Below are positions 1-7,519 of a stretch of DNA of 64,000 nucleotides, one piece after another; the stretch's first letter is position 1; every line of letters begins with the position of its first letter. The DNA comes from Xanthomonas hortorum pv. pelargonii (GTDB lineage Bacteria > Pseudomonadota > Gammaproteobacteria > Xanthomonadales > Xanthomonadaceae): positions 1,736,001-1,800,000 of the forward strand of contig NZ_CP098604.1 of the NCBI RefSeq assembly GCF_024499015.1. Direction: 5' to 3'. A model generated the notes under the pieces. The model was not told where the DNA came from and searched no databases. It saw nothing but the letters and a program-made list of their open reading frames with translations. The translations under genes and the position numbers were made by a program.

Positions 1-500
1 AGTCGCTGCCGTCCCAGTTTGCGCGCAACCAGGCCACCGGAGTTCTCCAATCCGCCAAACCGAATCGTCAGGTCGATGCCTTCCTGGGCCGGGTCGATCA
101 GATGGTCGTTGAAAGAGAGCGTGTAATGGAGATCGGGATGCACTGCGCCGATGCGAAGCAGGATCGGCAACATGACGTGGCGGCCGAAAGACGACGGCAT
201 GTCCACACGCAGCCGGCCGGCCGGCAGTGACGACTGAGAGGCCAGGCTGGCTTCTGCGCTGGCGATCTCTTCCAACGCAGCAGCGCATGTTGCGAAATAG
301 GATTCACCATCTGCAGTGAGCGCGATGCGCCGCGTGGTGCGGTGGAACAGACGCACGCGCAGCCGCGCCTCCAGGCGGGCGATCGCTTTGCCTACCGCCG
401 AACGCGAGATCCCCAGGGAATCGGCCGCCTCGGTAAACGTCCTGGAACGTGCAGCGGTGGCGAAGGTGACAAGTCCATTGAGTGTCTCGACAGGGAGCAT
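1..500 (-). CDS. LysR-family transcriptional regulator (3' end outside window)
   Basis: The reverse strand is open from an ATG at 500 to the window edge (about 166 residues). The N-terminus is a LysR winged helix-turn-helix: LNGLVTFATAA, then FTEAADSLGISRSAVGKAIA and LEARLRVRLFHRTTRRIALT. The start of the effector-binding domain follows (LPAGRLRVDMPSSFGR). It is transcribed divergently from the flavin reductase at 611, with about 110 bp between, the usual arrangement when a LysR protein controls its neighbour. The inducer is unknown. The C-terminal half is not in the window. Confidence 0.9.
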   Translation of the reverse strand, partial: MLPVETLNGLVTFATAARSRTFTEAADSLGISRSAVGKAIARLEARLRVRLFHRTTRRIALTADGESYFATCAAALEEIASAEASLASQSSLPAGRLRVDMPSSFGRHVMLPILLRIGAVHPDLHYTLSFNDHLIDPAQEGIDLTIRFGGLENSGGLVARKLGRQR

Positions 501-610
501 CGGAAGTCCTTTGGGGAATTGGTGTCCCCAATGCTGGGACTCTCAGCACCTTTATGTGCATCGAAGTCAACCATACCTTCTTTAGCCTGTCCCTACCAAA
601 TAGCCCCCCC

Positions 611-1714
611 ATGACATTAAAGATCTTCCAACCCTTCGATCTCGGCGGCACCCAGCTGAGCAACCGCGTCGTCATGGCACCGATGACCCGCGCCCGCAAT
701 CCGGGATGCGTGGCGAACGCATTGACGGCGACGTACTACGCCCAACGCGCGAGCGCAGGTCTGATTGTCAGCGAGGGCACTCCCGTCTCGCAGCAAGGCC
801 AGGGCTACATTGATGTGCCCGGCATCTGGTCGCAGGAGCAGGTCGCCGGCTGGAAAGTGGTGACCGATGCAGTGCATGCCCGGCAGGGCAAGATCTTCGC
901 CCAGCTGTGGCATGTGGGCCGCATGTCGCATACCTCGCTGCAGCCCAATGGCGCCGATCCAGTGAGCGCGAGCACGCGCCCGGTTGCATCCAGCTCCAAG
1001 AGCTATGCATTTATCTACCGCGAGGACGGAACGCGCGGGACGGCTGAGCCCAGCCCGGCGCGTGCGCTCGAGACCGAAGAGGTGCCAGGCATCGTCAGGG
1101 ATTTCGAGCAGGCGGCCCAGCGTGCGATCGACGCAGGCTTCGACGGCATCGAGGTCCACGCCGCCAATGGCTACCTCTTCGAACAGTTCCTCAACCCGAT
1201 CACCAACGACCGTGTCGACGCCTACGGTGGTTCGCTGCAGAACCGGGCGCGGCTCATTCTCGAGACCGTGGATGCAGTGGCCGCGCGCATCGGCTCCCGC
1301 AAGGTGGGAATCCGCCTTGCACCGAACAATCGCCAATTCGACATGCCCGCGTATGCGGAGAGCGAGGCCAGCTACCTCTACCTGGCCGAAGAGCTGGCCA
1401 AGCGTGAGCTTGCGTATGTGCATCTAAACGACAACCACGCAAATGGTTCCCCGGACATGAGCGAAACATTCCTCGCAGCGTTCAAGCACACATACGGCGG
1501 CACGGTGATCCTTGCGGGCAAATTGAACCTGGAACGCGCAACTCGGTTAATCGATCAGGCGGTGATCGACCTGGCCGCGTTCGGCCAGCCCTTCATTGCA
1601 AACCCGGACCTGGTGGCACGCCTGCAGACAGGGACCTCGCTCGCGTCTCCGGATCGTGACACTTACTACGGCGGTGGTGCGGAGGGTTACACCGATTATC
1701 CGGTCGCAACCTGA
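611..1714 (+). CDS. Old Yellow Enzyme family alkene reductase (NADH:flavin oxidoreductase)
   Basis: A 367-residue TIM-barrel FMN enzyme, the normal length for NemA/XenB-type reductases, which reduce activated C=C bonds or nitro compounds with NAD(P)H. It shows the N-terminal FMN motif VVMAPMTRAR (20-29), FAQLWHVGR (97-104), the substrate-binding H183-x-x-N186 pair with Tyr188 in EVHAANGYLFEQFL, and the family signature NDRVDAYGGSLQNR. The ATG at 611 is chosen because MTLKIFQPFDLG is the family N-terminus; an upstream in-frame ATG at 482 would overlap the divergent LysR gene. The physiological substrate is unknown. LysR control is inferred from the divergent layout. Confidence 0.92.
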   Translation: MTLKIFQPFDLGGTQLSNRVVMAPMTRARNPGCVANALTATYYAQRASAGLIVSEGTPVSQQGQGYIDVPGIWSQEQVAGWKVVTDAVHARQGKIFAQLWHVGRMSHTSLQPNGADPVSASTRPVASSSKSYAFIYREDGTRGTAEPSPARALETEEVPGIVRDFEQAAQRAIDAGFDGIEVHAANGYLFEQFLNPITNDRVDAYGGSLQNRARLILETVDAVAARIGSRKVGIRLAPNNRQFDMPAYAESEASYLYLAEELAKRELAYVHLNDNHANGSPDMSETFLAAFKHTYGGTVILAGKLNLERATRLIDQAVIDLAAFGQPFIANPDLVARLQTGTSLASPDRDTYYGGGAEGYTDYPVAT

Positions 1715-1943
1715 AGCACAAGCATCCACCTCTTCGATGCGTCCGTCGGCGGCTGGCGCTGCGCGCTGCGAGTTCGCCTCCATGGGGATATCGCAGCGCA
1801 CATCGGCATGCTCCTGCGCCAGGCTGTAGCGCGCTTGGCGGTGTGTTCGAGTGACGCGTCGTCCCTTAGCTGGCGGTACACGTGGTCGCCGGTGGCTCGC
1901 CATTGACCTGCGCGAGCGCGTGCAAACACAGTGGGCAACGGGG
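1715..1943. other. Non-coding stretch, no supported gene
   Basis: About 230 bp between the flavin reductase and the left end of the IS3 element. Open frames cross it on both strands, but none has a recognisable domain or a ribosome-binding site. It may be eroded sequence left by earlier insertions. Confidence 0.4.
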
Positions 1944-1969
1944 TGATACGCCCAGGGTTCCGTAGACAC

Positions 1970-2824
1970 TCAAGACCCTCGTTGCGCGTAGCGCCGTTCA
2001 AACTCTACAGGGGACAAGTCGCCAGTTGAACCGTGGCGGCGGTTGGGGTTGTAGAACATCTCGATGTAGTCGAATACCTCGGCGCGAGCGGCGTCCTTGG
2101 TGGGATAGGTCCGCCGCCTGATCCGCTCGCGTTTGAGCAGGCCGAAGAAGCTCTCTACGGGTGCGTTGTCGTGGCAGTTGCCACGCCGACTCATGCTGCA
2201 CACCAAGCCATGGGACGCCAGGAAACTGCGCCAGTCATCGCTGGTGTAGACAGACCCTTGGTCCGAGTGAACCAAGCAACCAGTGTTGGGTTTGCGCCGC
2301 CACACCGCAGACAACAAGGCCTGCACGACCAACTCGGTGTCGGCCCGATCGCGCATCGCCCAGCCGACGACCTGCCTGGAAAACAGATCGATCACAACAG
2401 CCAGGTACATCCAGCCTTCATGCGTGCGGATGAAGGTGAAATCGCTCGCCCAGGCCGTGTCCGGCTCCGTCACGTCGAACTGTCGGTCAAGCAGATTGGC
2501 AGCCGCCTTGCACTGCATCCCTCCATGGAAGCGCGGTTTGCGACCATAGCCCACCTGGGCACGCAGTCCCTCGGTGCGCATCAGCCGATGCACCCGATGG
2601 CGACTACAACGCTCACCCAGATCGCGCAGATCCGTGGTGATCTTGCGATGCCCATAGACACTGCCGCTGGCCAGCCAGTGGTGCTTGATTAGTCCAAGCA
2701 AGCGATCATCTTCCTTGGCGCGCTCACTGTTGGGCGAGCACAACCAGGCGTAATAACCCGACCGGTTGACCCGCAATACCCGGCACATCGCACACACCCT
2801 GAATTCCCCGCAGTGGGCTTGCAT
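1970..2824 (-). CDS. IS3-family transposase OrfB (DDE integrase core)
   Basis: 284 residues. An IS3 OrfB N-terminus (CRVLRVNRSGYYAWL, then the HTH_21 region YGHRKITTDLRDLG) is followed by the rve integrase core. The DDE residues are visible: Asp in WASDFTFIRT, Asp in VHSDQGSVYTS, and Glu in PVESFFGLLKRE. The C-terminal NRRHGSTGDLSPVEFE is typical. In this family OrfB is normally made as a fusion to OrfA by -1 ribosomal frameshifting. The open frame itself looks intact. Confidence 0.93.
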   Translation of the reverse strand: MQAHCGEFRVCAMCRVLRVNRSGYYAWLCSPNSERAKEDDRLLGLIKHHWLASGSVYGHRKITTDLRDLGERCSRHRVHRLMRTEGLRAQVGYGRKPRFHGGMQCKAAANLLDRQFDVTEPDTAWASDFTFIRTHEGWMYLAVVIDLFSRQVVGWAMRDRADTELVVQALLSAVWRRKPNTGCLVHSDQGSVYTSDDWRSFLASHGLVCSMSRRGNCHDNAPVESFFGLLKRERIRRRTYPTKDAARAEVFDYIEMFYNPNRRHGSTGDLSPVEFERRYAQRGS

Positions 2825-3113
2825 GAAGGCGTACTTTGCCTTTACCCCTTGGCAAAGTACGCGGCGGCCTTTCTAGGATGTCGCGCTCCTCGGTCACTCG
2901 ACGCAACTCTGCCTTCAGCCGCCGAACCTCGGCGCTCTGGTCCACCTCGGCGCGATGCACCACGCCAGACTTGCCGAACGTGCGCAGCCAGGCGTACAGG
3001 CTGTGCGTCGTGACACCCAGCCGCTCGGCGACTTCTGCCACCTTGAACCCACGATCAGTCACTTGCCGGACCGCCTCGATCTTGAACTCATCCGTATACC
3101 GCTTGCTGCTCAT
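2724..3113 (-). CDS. IS3-family transposase OrfA, frameshifted C-terminus
   Basis: The N-terminus MSSKRYTDEFKIEAVRQV begins a helix-turn-helix and leucine-zipper protein of the HTH_Tnp_1 type (VAEVAERLGVTTHSLYAWL; VRRLKAELRRVTEERDIL). The ATG at 3113 has GGAGGTG five bases upstream. OrfA proteins of this group normally continue DILKKAAAYFAKG and stop. Here the DNA reads CTAGAAAGG instead of an expected A-run such as CTAAAAAAGG, so the frame slips one base and runs on into unrelated residues to 2724. The loss also removes the probable slippery site for OrfAB fusion. The expected sequence is from memory of the family. Confidence 0.75.
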   Translation of the reverse strand: MSSKRYTDEFKIEAVRQVTDRGFKVAEVAERLGVTTHSLYAWLRTFGKSGVVHRAEVDQSAEVRRLKAELRRVTEERDILERPPRTLPRGKGKVRLHASPLRGIQGVCDVPGIAGQPVGLLRLVVLAQQ

Positions 3114-3181
3114 AGACACCTCCGAATCGACCATTTTCCATGGCCTTGAGATGTCTAGGAAACCCTGGGCGTATCACTCGA

Positions 3182-3979
3182 TTAAGAGTCATTCTGATGC
3201 CGAAGATGATGTGCAGTTTGCCGTGTCGCAAGCGCGAGCGGGAGGGCGCTTCCGTCCCGGTCCGCTACCTGAGCAGAAGGAACTGATCGCGCCCGCAGCC
3301 CGAAAGGAATAGGTTGCGACCAAAGGTCACAAGGTCCATTCAAGCGGCGCCGATGACAAACAGAGGGTCTGGACTGGCCGGTTCGCGTTGAACTGTCTCG
3401 TGCAAAGGCAATGCGTCGCTCTGCCTCAGCACCTAGCTCGCCGCCATCCTTGATCCGGGCGCACGCGTGCAGCACAGCTGTCATAGCAGCCGGATCACCG
3501 GCCATGCGATTGGCAAAACGGTCAGCGCGCAGTTCCTCGGCGTAGCTGTCCCGGCGGGCGCGTCGATCGGTGCGCTCGGCAAGCTGCCCAGCGACCACGG
3601 CTGCAACAATGCCCAGCACAAGCGCACACAAGGTCTGCGGGTCGGTGATGGCCAGCGGCTTTGCGGCGAAGCTGCCGACAGCGGCAGCGGTCATCGCGCC
3701 AACCACCAGCGCGAGCGCTGGCGGCCAGAAGTAGCTGCCGACCCGCTTGAGCATCGTGGCGCGCCGCTGGGCATGGCCCACTTCGTGGGCGAGCAAGGTG
3801 TAACGCTGGTTGGCATCGAGTGTGAGCGCGAGTGTTTGGGACACCGCGATGGTGTGCGTGAGCGCGTTATAGCGTGCATTGCGATGCCGCCAGAGCCTCA
3901 CGCGCGGTGGCGCGATGTAGGCGTGGGCAGCGATCGCATCGACCGTGGCCTGCAGCTGCAGGCGCGTTGCAGTGGTCAT
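3182..3979 (-). CDS. M48-family zinc metalloprotease (membrane), probable frameshift near the C-terminus
   Basis: The zinc site H65-E66-V67-G68-H69 lies in YTLLAHEVGH, two hydrophobic segments lie at about 82-104 and 115-134, and AEELRADRFA supplies the probable third zinc ligand. This is a short M48/HtpX-like protein. Its ATG overlaps the stop of the upstream ParC-like gene (ATGA), so the two are probably translationally coupled. As read the frame runs to 3182, with an implausible basic tail after about residue 190. Removing one A from the AAA run near 3413 gives RRIALHETVQREPASPDPLF and a stop at 3340, which looks like the true end. So either a frameshift mutation or a base-call error is present. 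Confidence 0.75.
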   Translation of the reverse strand: MTTATRLQLQATVDAIAAHAYIAPPRVRLWRHRNARYNALTHTIAVSQTLALTLDANQRYTLLAHEVGHAQRRATMLKRVGSYFWPPALALVVGAMTAAAVGSFAAKPLAITDPQTLCALVLGIVAAVVAGQLAERTDRRARRDSYAEELRADRFANRMAGDPAAMTAVLHACARIKDGGELGAEAERRIAFARDSSTRTGQSRPSVCHRRRLNGPCDLWSQPIPFGLRARSVPSAQVADRDGSALPLALATRQTAHHLRHQNDS

Positions 3980-4437
3980 GGGGATGCTCTGGTGGCACGG
4001 GCAGCTTTCCGGGTGCGCGGCAAGCCGGGCAATTTCAGCTGCGCCCGATCGCTGGGCAGGATCTTGGCGACGGTGGCCACCGTCGCCGCGCCGGCCCGCT
4101 TCTTGGCCGGCGGCTTGGCGGGTTTGCCCTCGCGCTGGATCTTGGCCAACGCCTTGAGCGCGGCAGGGCGGCCGCGTCGGTAGACCTTGGGCGCGCGCAC
4201 GTAGTTGGCCGGCAGCACCTCGAACACCGTCACGCCCAGCGCCAGCAGCTGGGCGGCGGCGGTGTCGAGCGAGGCAAACACGCGTGGCTCGCCACGCTGG
4301 CCGGTCAGTTGCTTTTCGGTTTGGCCAACCCGCACCATCACGGTGTAGCCGCCGACCTGGCCGACCAGCTGCACGGTGCGCAGCACGCCGGCACTGGCGA
4401 GGGCGGCCAAGGTGGTGATGGACATGGGTGATGTCAT
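3976..4437 (-). CDS. ParC-like plasmid partition/maintenance protein
   Basis: A 153-residue basic protein starting MTSPMSITTLAALASAGVLR. I recognise this N-terminus from ParC-like proteins on Xanthomonas and other proteobacterial plasmids; the assignment is from memory and the biochemical role is not established. The C-terminal third is rich in Lys, Arg, Pro and Ala (KPAKPPAKKRAGAATVATVA), suggesting nucleic-acid binding. A longer in-frame start at 4617 is possible, but the family N-terminus and the 41-bp palindrome ending at this ATG favour 4437 (or 4425). It overlaps the M48 protease start by four bases, so the pair forms an operon. Confidence 0.6.
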   Translation of the reverse strand: MTSPMSITTLAALASAGVLRTVQLVGQVGGYTVMVRVGQTEKQLTGQRGEPRVFASLDTAAAQLLALGVTVFEVLPANYVRAPKVYRRGRPAALKALAKIQREGKPAKPPAKKRAGAATVATVAKILPSDRAQLKLPGLPRTRKAARATRASP

Positions 4438-4476
4438 GATCGAGCTATCAAACAGTGCTGTTTGATGCTCGATCAT
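4436..4476 (-). promoter_or_regulatory. 41-bp palindrome overlapping the ParC-like start codon
   Basis: The arms ATGATCGAGC...TCAAACAG and CTGTTTGA..GCTCGATCAT pair almost completely around a two-base centre, with one bulged base. The outer end covers the start codon of the ParC-like gene. Such a palindrome could be an operator for a partition or replication autoregulator, or a hairpin in the 5' leader that limits translation. The role is inferred from position only. Confidence 0.55.
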
Positions 4477-4764
4477 TTGGAGCCGCGCTGCAAGCACTCT
4501 CGCGGCGAGGGGCCTGGCGGACATAACTGCCAATTCCACGCAGTGGCGCGCCTGCCAAGCGATAGGGCTTTTGCGTAGCCGGGCGGTAGAGCATTTGCTT
4601 GTCAGGGCGGTATGCAATTGCTATTGCATCGCCCGGGCGCATCCGTTAGAGTATTCACATCTGGATATATACGGAGCCTAGTAGTCACCTCTAGGTGTTC
4701 AGACGCCGCCACTGGTTCCAGGCCTACCGCCGGTTGATGGGAGCAATCCCTAAGGGCTTCCGCG
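4477..4764. other. Non-coding region upstream of the ParC-like operon
   Basis: About 290 bp without a supported gene. It contains a small inverted repeat, TGCAAT-TGCT-ATTGCA (about 4612-4627), which might be a promoter or operator element for the leftward operon. Nothing else was recognised. Confidence 0.4.
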
Positions 4765-4786
4765 AAACCCCCCGAAAGGGGGGTTT
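4765..4786 (+). terminator. Rho-independent terminator, probably bidirectional
   Basis: A nine-base-pair stem, AAACCCCCC / GGGGGGTTT, closes a GAAA tetraloop and is followed on the plus strand by GTTTTT. It lies four bases beyond the stop codon of the leftward hypothetical gene (4791) and probably ends that transcript too, although the T-run on the reverse strand is only three bases. Confidence 0.7.
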
Positions 4787-4790
4787 GTTT

Positions 4791-5393
4791 TTAGCGCCGC
4801 AGCGGCGGTCGGCGGACTGGCCTGCCGGTCGCGCGATTCAACAGCAGCCGCCACCCCTTAATGCGATCGTCCTTCTTGAACTTGTAGGGGTCGTTGTCGG
4901 CGTCTTCGTCGCGCACATAAGCGCTCTCAACGTAGATCCGAACTGCGCCCCGGCCTCGCGCCGCAACATTGAAATACACCTCGTATTGCGCGCCTGGTGG
5001 GTAGCCGGGAATCAGCTCCTGCAGCTCCATCGTCAGGAAGTTGTCGCCATTGGTAAACAAGCAGGGGCGCTGATCGAGCGTCCGCATGATGTCGGGCAGG
5101 AGCGCTGAGGCTGCATAACGCGCGGGATGAAAACAGCGCCAGATCCGACGCTGGTCGATAACCAGGTCGTCGTGGCCTGCGTGGAAGACCAGCGCCGGCC
5201 CTTGCTTGGGCGGGCCCTTGCTGACGCAGTGCGAACTGAATTCCACGGATACAGACACCGCCACCGCCGCCCGGTCGGGCGTGGCAATGGTCACTTGGTA
5301 AGTGAATGGCTGCAGATGCGCCAGTGAAAATTGGGCATCGTCAATCCCGATAAATCCCTTGGCCAGATGATCCGGCCAGTACTTCTCCTTCAT
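4791..5393 (-). CDS. Hypothetical protein, 200 residues
   Basis: Not recognised. The preferred start is the ATG at 5393 (MKEKYWPDHLAKGFIGIDDA); an upstream in-frame start at 5435 adds 14 residues. No signal peptide, membrane segment or known motif is evident. The composition is that of a soluble globular protein with a basic C-terminus (NRATGRPVRRPPLRR). It is a single gene with a hairpin terminator directly after its stop, read away from xopE2. The region between it and xopE2 contains the effector promoter, so it is divergent from the effector. It is probably accessory DNA brought in with the plasmid-like segment. Confidence 0.6.
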   Translation of the reverse strand: MKEKYWPDHLAKGFIGIDDAQFSLAHLQPFTYQVTIATPDRAAVAVSVSVEFSSHCVSKGPPKQGPALVFHAGHDDLVIDQRRIWRCFHPARYAASALLPDIMRTLDQRPCLFTNGDNFLTMELQELIPGYPPGAQYEVYFNVAARGRGAVRIYVESAYVRDEDADNDPYKFKKDDRIKGWRLLLNRATGRPVRRPPLRR

Positions 5394-5559
5394 CGATACA
5401 CGCCCTTCTTGCTCCAACACCGATTTACCCGGCAACAGAGTGCAGCCACAGCGCCGCTACCAGCAATGGATGACTCGGCATTGCCCCAGGGTTCGCCGCA
5501 ATCTTTCAGATGGGCAGGCGTGCTTGCCGGCAAGCACGCGCGCGTACCAGCGCCAATCC

Positions 5560-5620
5560 TTCGTGGTCCCAGCCATGACTTCGGTGAGCCTACGCTAATC
5601 GGAGAGCTTCTCGCTAACCT
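5560..5620 (+). promoter_or_regulatory. PIP box and -10 element (HrpX-dependent promoter of xopE2)
   Basis: TTCGT at 5560-5564 and TTCGG at 5580-5584 are separated by exactly 15 bases, matching the plant-inducible promoter consensus TTCGB-N15-TTCGB bound by HrpX. A YANNNT-type -10 hexamer, TAACCT, lies at 5615-5620, starting 31 bases after the second half-site, within the expected 30-32. The effector start codon follows at 5649. The motifs are read directly from the sequence; HrpX control is inferred from the known consensus. Confidence 0.85.
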
Positions 5621-5648
5621 TGATGACTCAGTACTGCAGGAGCTGGAA

Positions 5649-6719
5649 ATGGGTCTATGCGTTTCGAAGCCGAGCGTGGCAGGGTCACCTGACCATTATG
5701 CAACTCACGCCCTAGAGCAAACCCCGCCCTCTACGCCTTCATCCTCCGAGGCGCCCATGTCACCCAGCCTGCATGGCTTGCCATCACTCGGGGCTCGCAG
5801 GGCGAGGCGGGCGGGCGCCGGGCGCCCGACCCTACAGCCGCACGAAGTTCAGCAGGCGGCCTACCAGCTTGGTATGCGCCTCAACGACAGACCCATCGAA
5901 GATGCGCGCGACCGCCAACGCCTTGCCGACGCCACAGCGACGGTGCACGAGACACGACTCGCCTTGCACCTTGGACGAGGCAATGTCGATAGCGATCTGA
6001 GGCTCAGCAACGGACGGAGCGCCACCTACAGCGCTCTGTCCTACACCCTCAGTAGAAATGACCAGAATTCATGGGCAGGAAGCGCACTGGCTTTGGGGGC
6101 TGGCAACTGTGACGAGAACGCAGCGATCAATGCACGTCAACATGCCGTCCGCATGGAGGATGGCGGGCAGATGATGACCGTACGTGACTACGGGGTGCCC
6201 CACATCTACGCGCTTTACCAGCCACCAGGCGCGATAGAGGCGGAGGAGTCCGCGGTGGTCCTTGACTCGTGGTGCGATGGTCCAGCCGTGCGACTAGGGG
6301 ATTCGCGCTGGGCCGAAACGTACCGAACGACCACCACTGTAGTTGAACGATTCGACAAGCCTGACGCAATCGAAGCGCTGGACAGGACAAACGGATTCAG
6401 AGCCGAGATCGAGGATCCGCAAACTGCGCGGCATGCGTATGCGCGCGACATGGGGGCAGTCTTTCTTGCTAACCATGCCAAGCATGCGCCGGGCTACATC
6501 TTTTCCTCGATGCCGGTCATCGCCCCGGATCTTGCCGAAGGCACGCGTCAAAGACTGCAAGAGTACTCACAAGGGACGCTTGAGGATTTAGCCGCCGATG
6601 CTGCGCGGCAAGCCTACGGGCTGGATGAAGCGCAGCCCATTTCGCCGCGCACGACAACAGCGATCCTGGAGGACGCAGAGCGACTGGACGCCTTGGGTCG
6701 CCCGCCCTTGAGTTGGTGA
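5649..6719 (+). CDS. xopE2: Type III effector of the XopE/HopX (AvrPphE) family, XopE2-like
   Basis: A 356-residue transglutaminase-superfamily effector translocated into plant cells. The start MGLCVSKPS carries Gly2 and Cys4, a eukaryotic N-myristoylation/palmitoylation signal known for XopE1 and XopE2, which favours 5649 over in-frame upstream starts. The probable catalytic triad is C154 (GAGNCDENA), H185 (GVPHIYALYQ) and D206 (VVLDSWCDGP). The N-terminal 50 residues are Ser/Pro-rich, as in secretion signals. A perfect PIP box lies 65-89 bases upstream. From memory, xopE2 lies on plasmid pXAC64 in X. citri, which fits the plasmid-like genes here. A Tn3-family resolvase follows convergently. 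No frameshift is visible, so the gene is probably functional. Confidence 0.93.
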   Translation: MGLCVSKPSVAGSPDHYATHALEQTPPSTPSSSEAPMSPSLHGLPSLGARRARRAGAGRPTLQPHEVQQAAYQLGMRLNDRPIEDARDRQRLADATATVHETRLALHLGRGNVDSDLRLSNGRSATYSALSYTLSRNDQNSWAGSALALGAGNCDENAAINARQHAVRMEDGGQMMTVRDYGVPHIYALYQPPGAIEAEESAVVLDSWCDGPAVRLGDSRWAETYRTTTTVVERFDKPDAIEALDRTNGFRAEIEDPQTARHAYARDMGAVFLANHAKHAPGYIFSSMPVIAPDLAEGTRQRLQEYSQGTLEDLAADAARQAYGLDEAQPISPRTTTAILEDAERLDALGRPPLSW

Positions 6720-6720
6720 A

Positions 6721-6759
6721 CTGTCCTCTGGTCGCGGATGTGTCATTCTCAGAGGACAG
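6721..6759. terminator. Stem-loop between xopE2 and tnpR
   Basis: Perfect 10-base arms CTGTCCTCTG (6721-6730) and CAGAGGACAG (6750-6759) flank a 19-base loop, between the convergent xopE2 and tnpR stops. There is no T-run, so it is a weak or factor-dependent terminator candidate, or the trace of a transposon junction. Confidence 0.4.
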
Positions 6760-6771
6760 CTGCACGGAATG

Positions 6772-7338
6772 TCAGAAGTTGGCTGCACTAGTGGATTGCA
6801 GCGCGGCGTATAGAGCCGTCTTGCTCACCTTGAGCCGTTTAGCGGCCTCTCGGACATTAAGCCCGTTGGCGATGTGCTCCCGCGCTCGCTGCAACTTGTC
6901 GGCCGTGACAACCGGCTTTCGCCCGCCCTTCCGCCCGCGTGCGGCGGCAGCGGTCAGCCCGGCCTTGGTGCGCTCGCGGATCAAGTCGCGCTCGAACTGG
7001 CCCAGTGCGCCGAAGACGTGGAAGATGAGCCGTCCGCCCGGCGTGGTGGTGTCGATGCTTTCGGTCAGCGACCGGAAGCCGACGCCACGCGCTTCCAGCG
7101 CGGCGATTGTCTCAATGAGGTGTGGCATCGAGCGCCCGAGCCGATCCAGACGCCAGACGGCCAGCACGTCGCCGGCGCGCAGGTAGGCCAGCGCATCAGC
7201 CAAGCCGGGCCTGTCGGCCTTGGCCCCAGAAGCCGTGTCCTCAAAAACGCGCTCGCAGCCTGCCTTGCGTAGCGCATCCGTCTGCAAAGCGGTGTCCTGT
7301 TCCGCCGTCGATACCCGCGCATAGCCGATCAGTACCAT
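6772..7338 (-). CDS. tnpR: Tn3-family resolvase TnpR (serine recombinase)
   Basis: 188 residues. The N-terminal catalytic domain has the nucleophile Ser10 in GYARVSTAEQD, plus Arg residues in LAVWRLDRLGRS and the E-helix GALGQFERDLIRERTKAGL. The C-terminal HTH_7 DNA-binding domain is NGLNVREAAKRLKVSKTALY. It resolves cointegrates at the res site placed directly upstream. It is divergent from vapBC across res. No tnpA transposase is present nearby, so this is a remnant of a Tn3-family transposon whose passenger may have been xopE2. Confidence 0.93.
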   Translation of the reverse strand: MVLIGYARVSTAEQDTALQTDALRKAGCERVFEDTASGAKADRPGLADALAYLRAGDVLAVWRLDRLGRSMPHLIETIAALEARGVGFRSLTESIDTTTPGGRLIFHVFGALGQFERDLIRERTKAGLTAAAARGRKGGRKPVVTADKLQRAREHIANGLNVREAAKRLKVSKTALYAALQSTSAANF

Positions 7339-7450
7339 TACCGCCCCTTTTGTCCGTCTTTCTGTCCGCCTATCATAATGTCCGAAAACCCGTTAAGCAA
7401 GTGCATTGCCGGACAATGTCCGGCATGGCCGACTAATGATCGTTTGACGG
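7339..7450. other. Probable res site of the Tn3-family remnant
   Basis: The stretch holds repeated TGTCCG/CGGACA half-sites: TTGTCCGTC, CTGTCCGCC, ATGTCCGAA, the inverted pair GCCGGACA-A-TGTCCGGC (7408-7424) and GACGGACAT. This array, between divergent tnpR and toxin-antitoxin genes, is the expected layout of res subsites. The exact subsites I-III were not delimited. Confidence 0.65.
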
Positions 7451-7453
7451 ACA

Positions 7454-7488
7454 TTGACAGTAAGGCAGTTTTGCATTACAATGTAAAG
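7454..7488 (+). promoter_or_regulatory. Sigma-70 promoter and palindromic operator of vapBC
   Basis: TTGACA (7454-7459) and TACAAT (7477-7482) are separated by the optimal 17 bases. A small palindrome, TTACA-A-TGTAA (7476-7486), covers the -10 box, where a VapB-type AbrB antitoxin would be expected to bind for autorepression. The repression is an inference. Confidence 0.7.
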
Positions 7489-7519
7489 CATCAACCTTGG
7501 ATTGCGAGGGCAAACCATC

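Larger units (their letters stand above)
1944..3176 (-). mobile_element. IS3-family insertion sequence, 1,233 bp
   Basis: The ends are near-perfect inverted repeats of about 26 bp: TGATACGCCCAGGGTT at 1944 and its complement AACCCTGGGCGTATCA ending at 3176, with the TG...CA termini typical of IS3. Inside are the two overlapping IS3 frames, orfA and orfB, on the reverse strand. No convincing target duplication was seen (GGG on the left, CTC on the right), so the present ends may result from recombination. The usual A-rich frameshift window between the frames is altered (see orfA), so this copy may not move by itself. Confidence 0.9.

Noticed and set aside
1696..2001. A gene between the flavin reductase and the IS3 element
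   Set aside because: The frame crosses the IS inverted repeat and reads through unrelated sequence; no motif.
4448..4642. A 64-codon leftward gene upstream of the ParC-like gene
   Set aside because: It overlaps the palindrome and non-coding region and shows no domain or ribosome-binding site.
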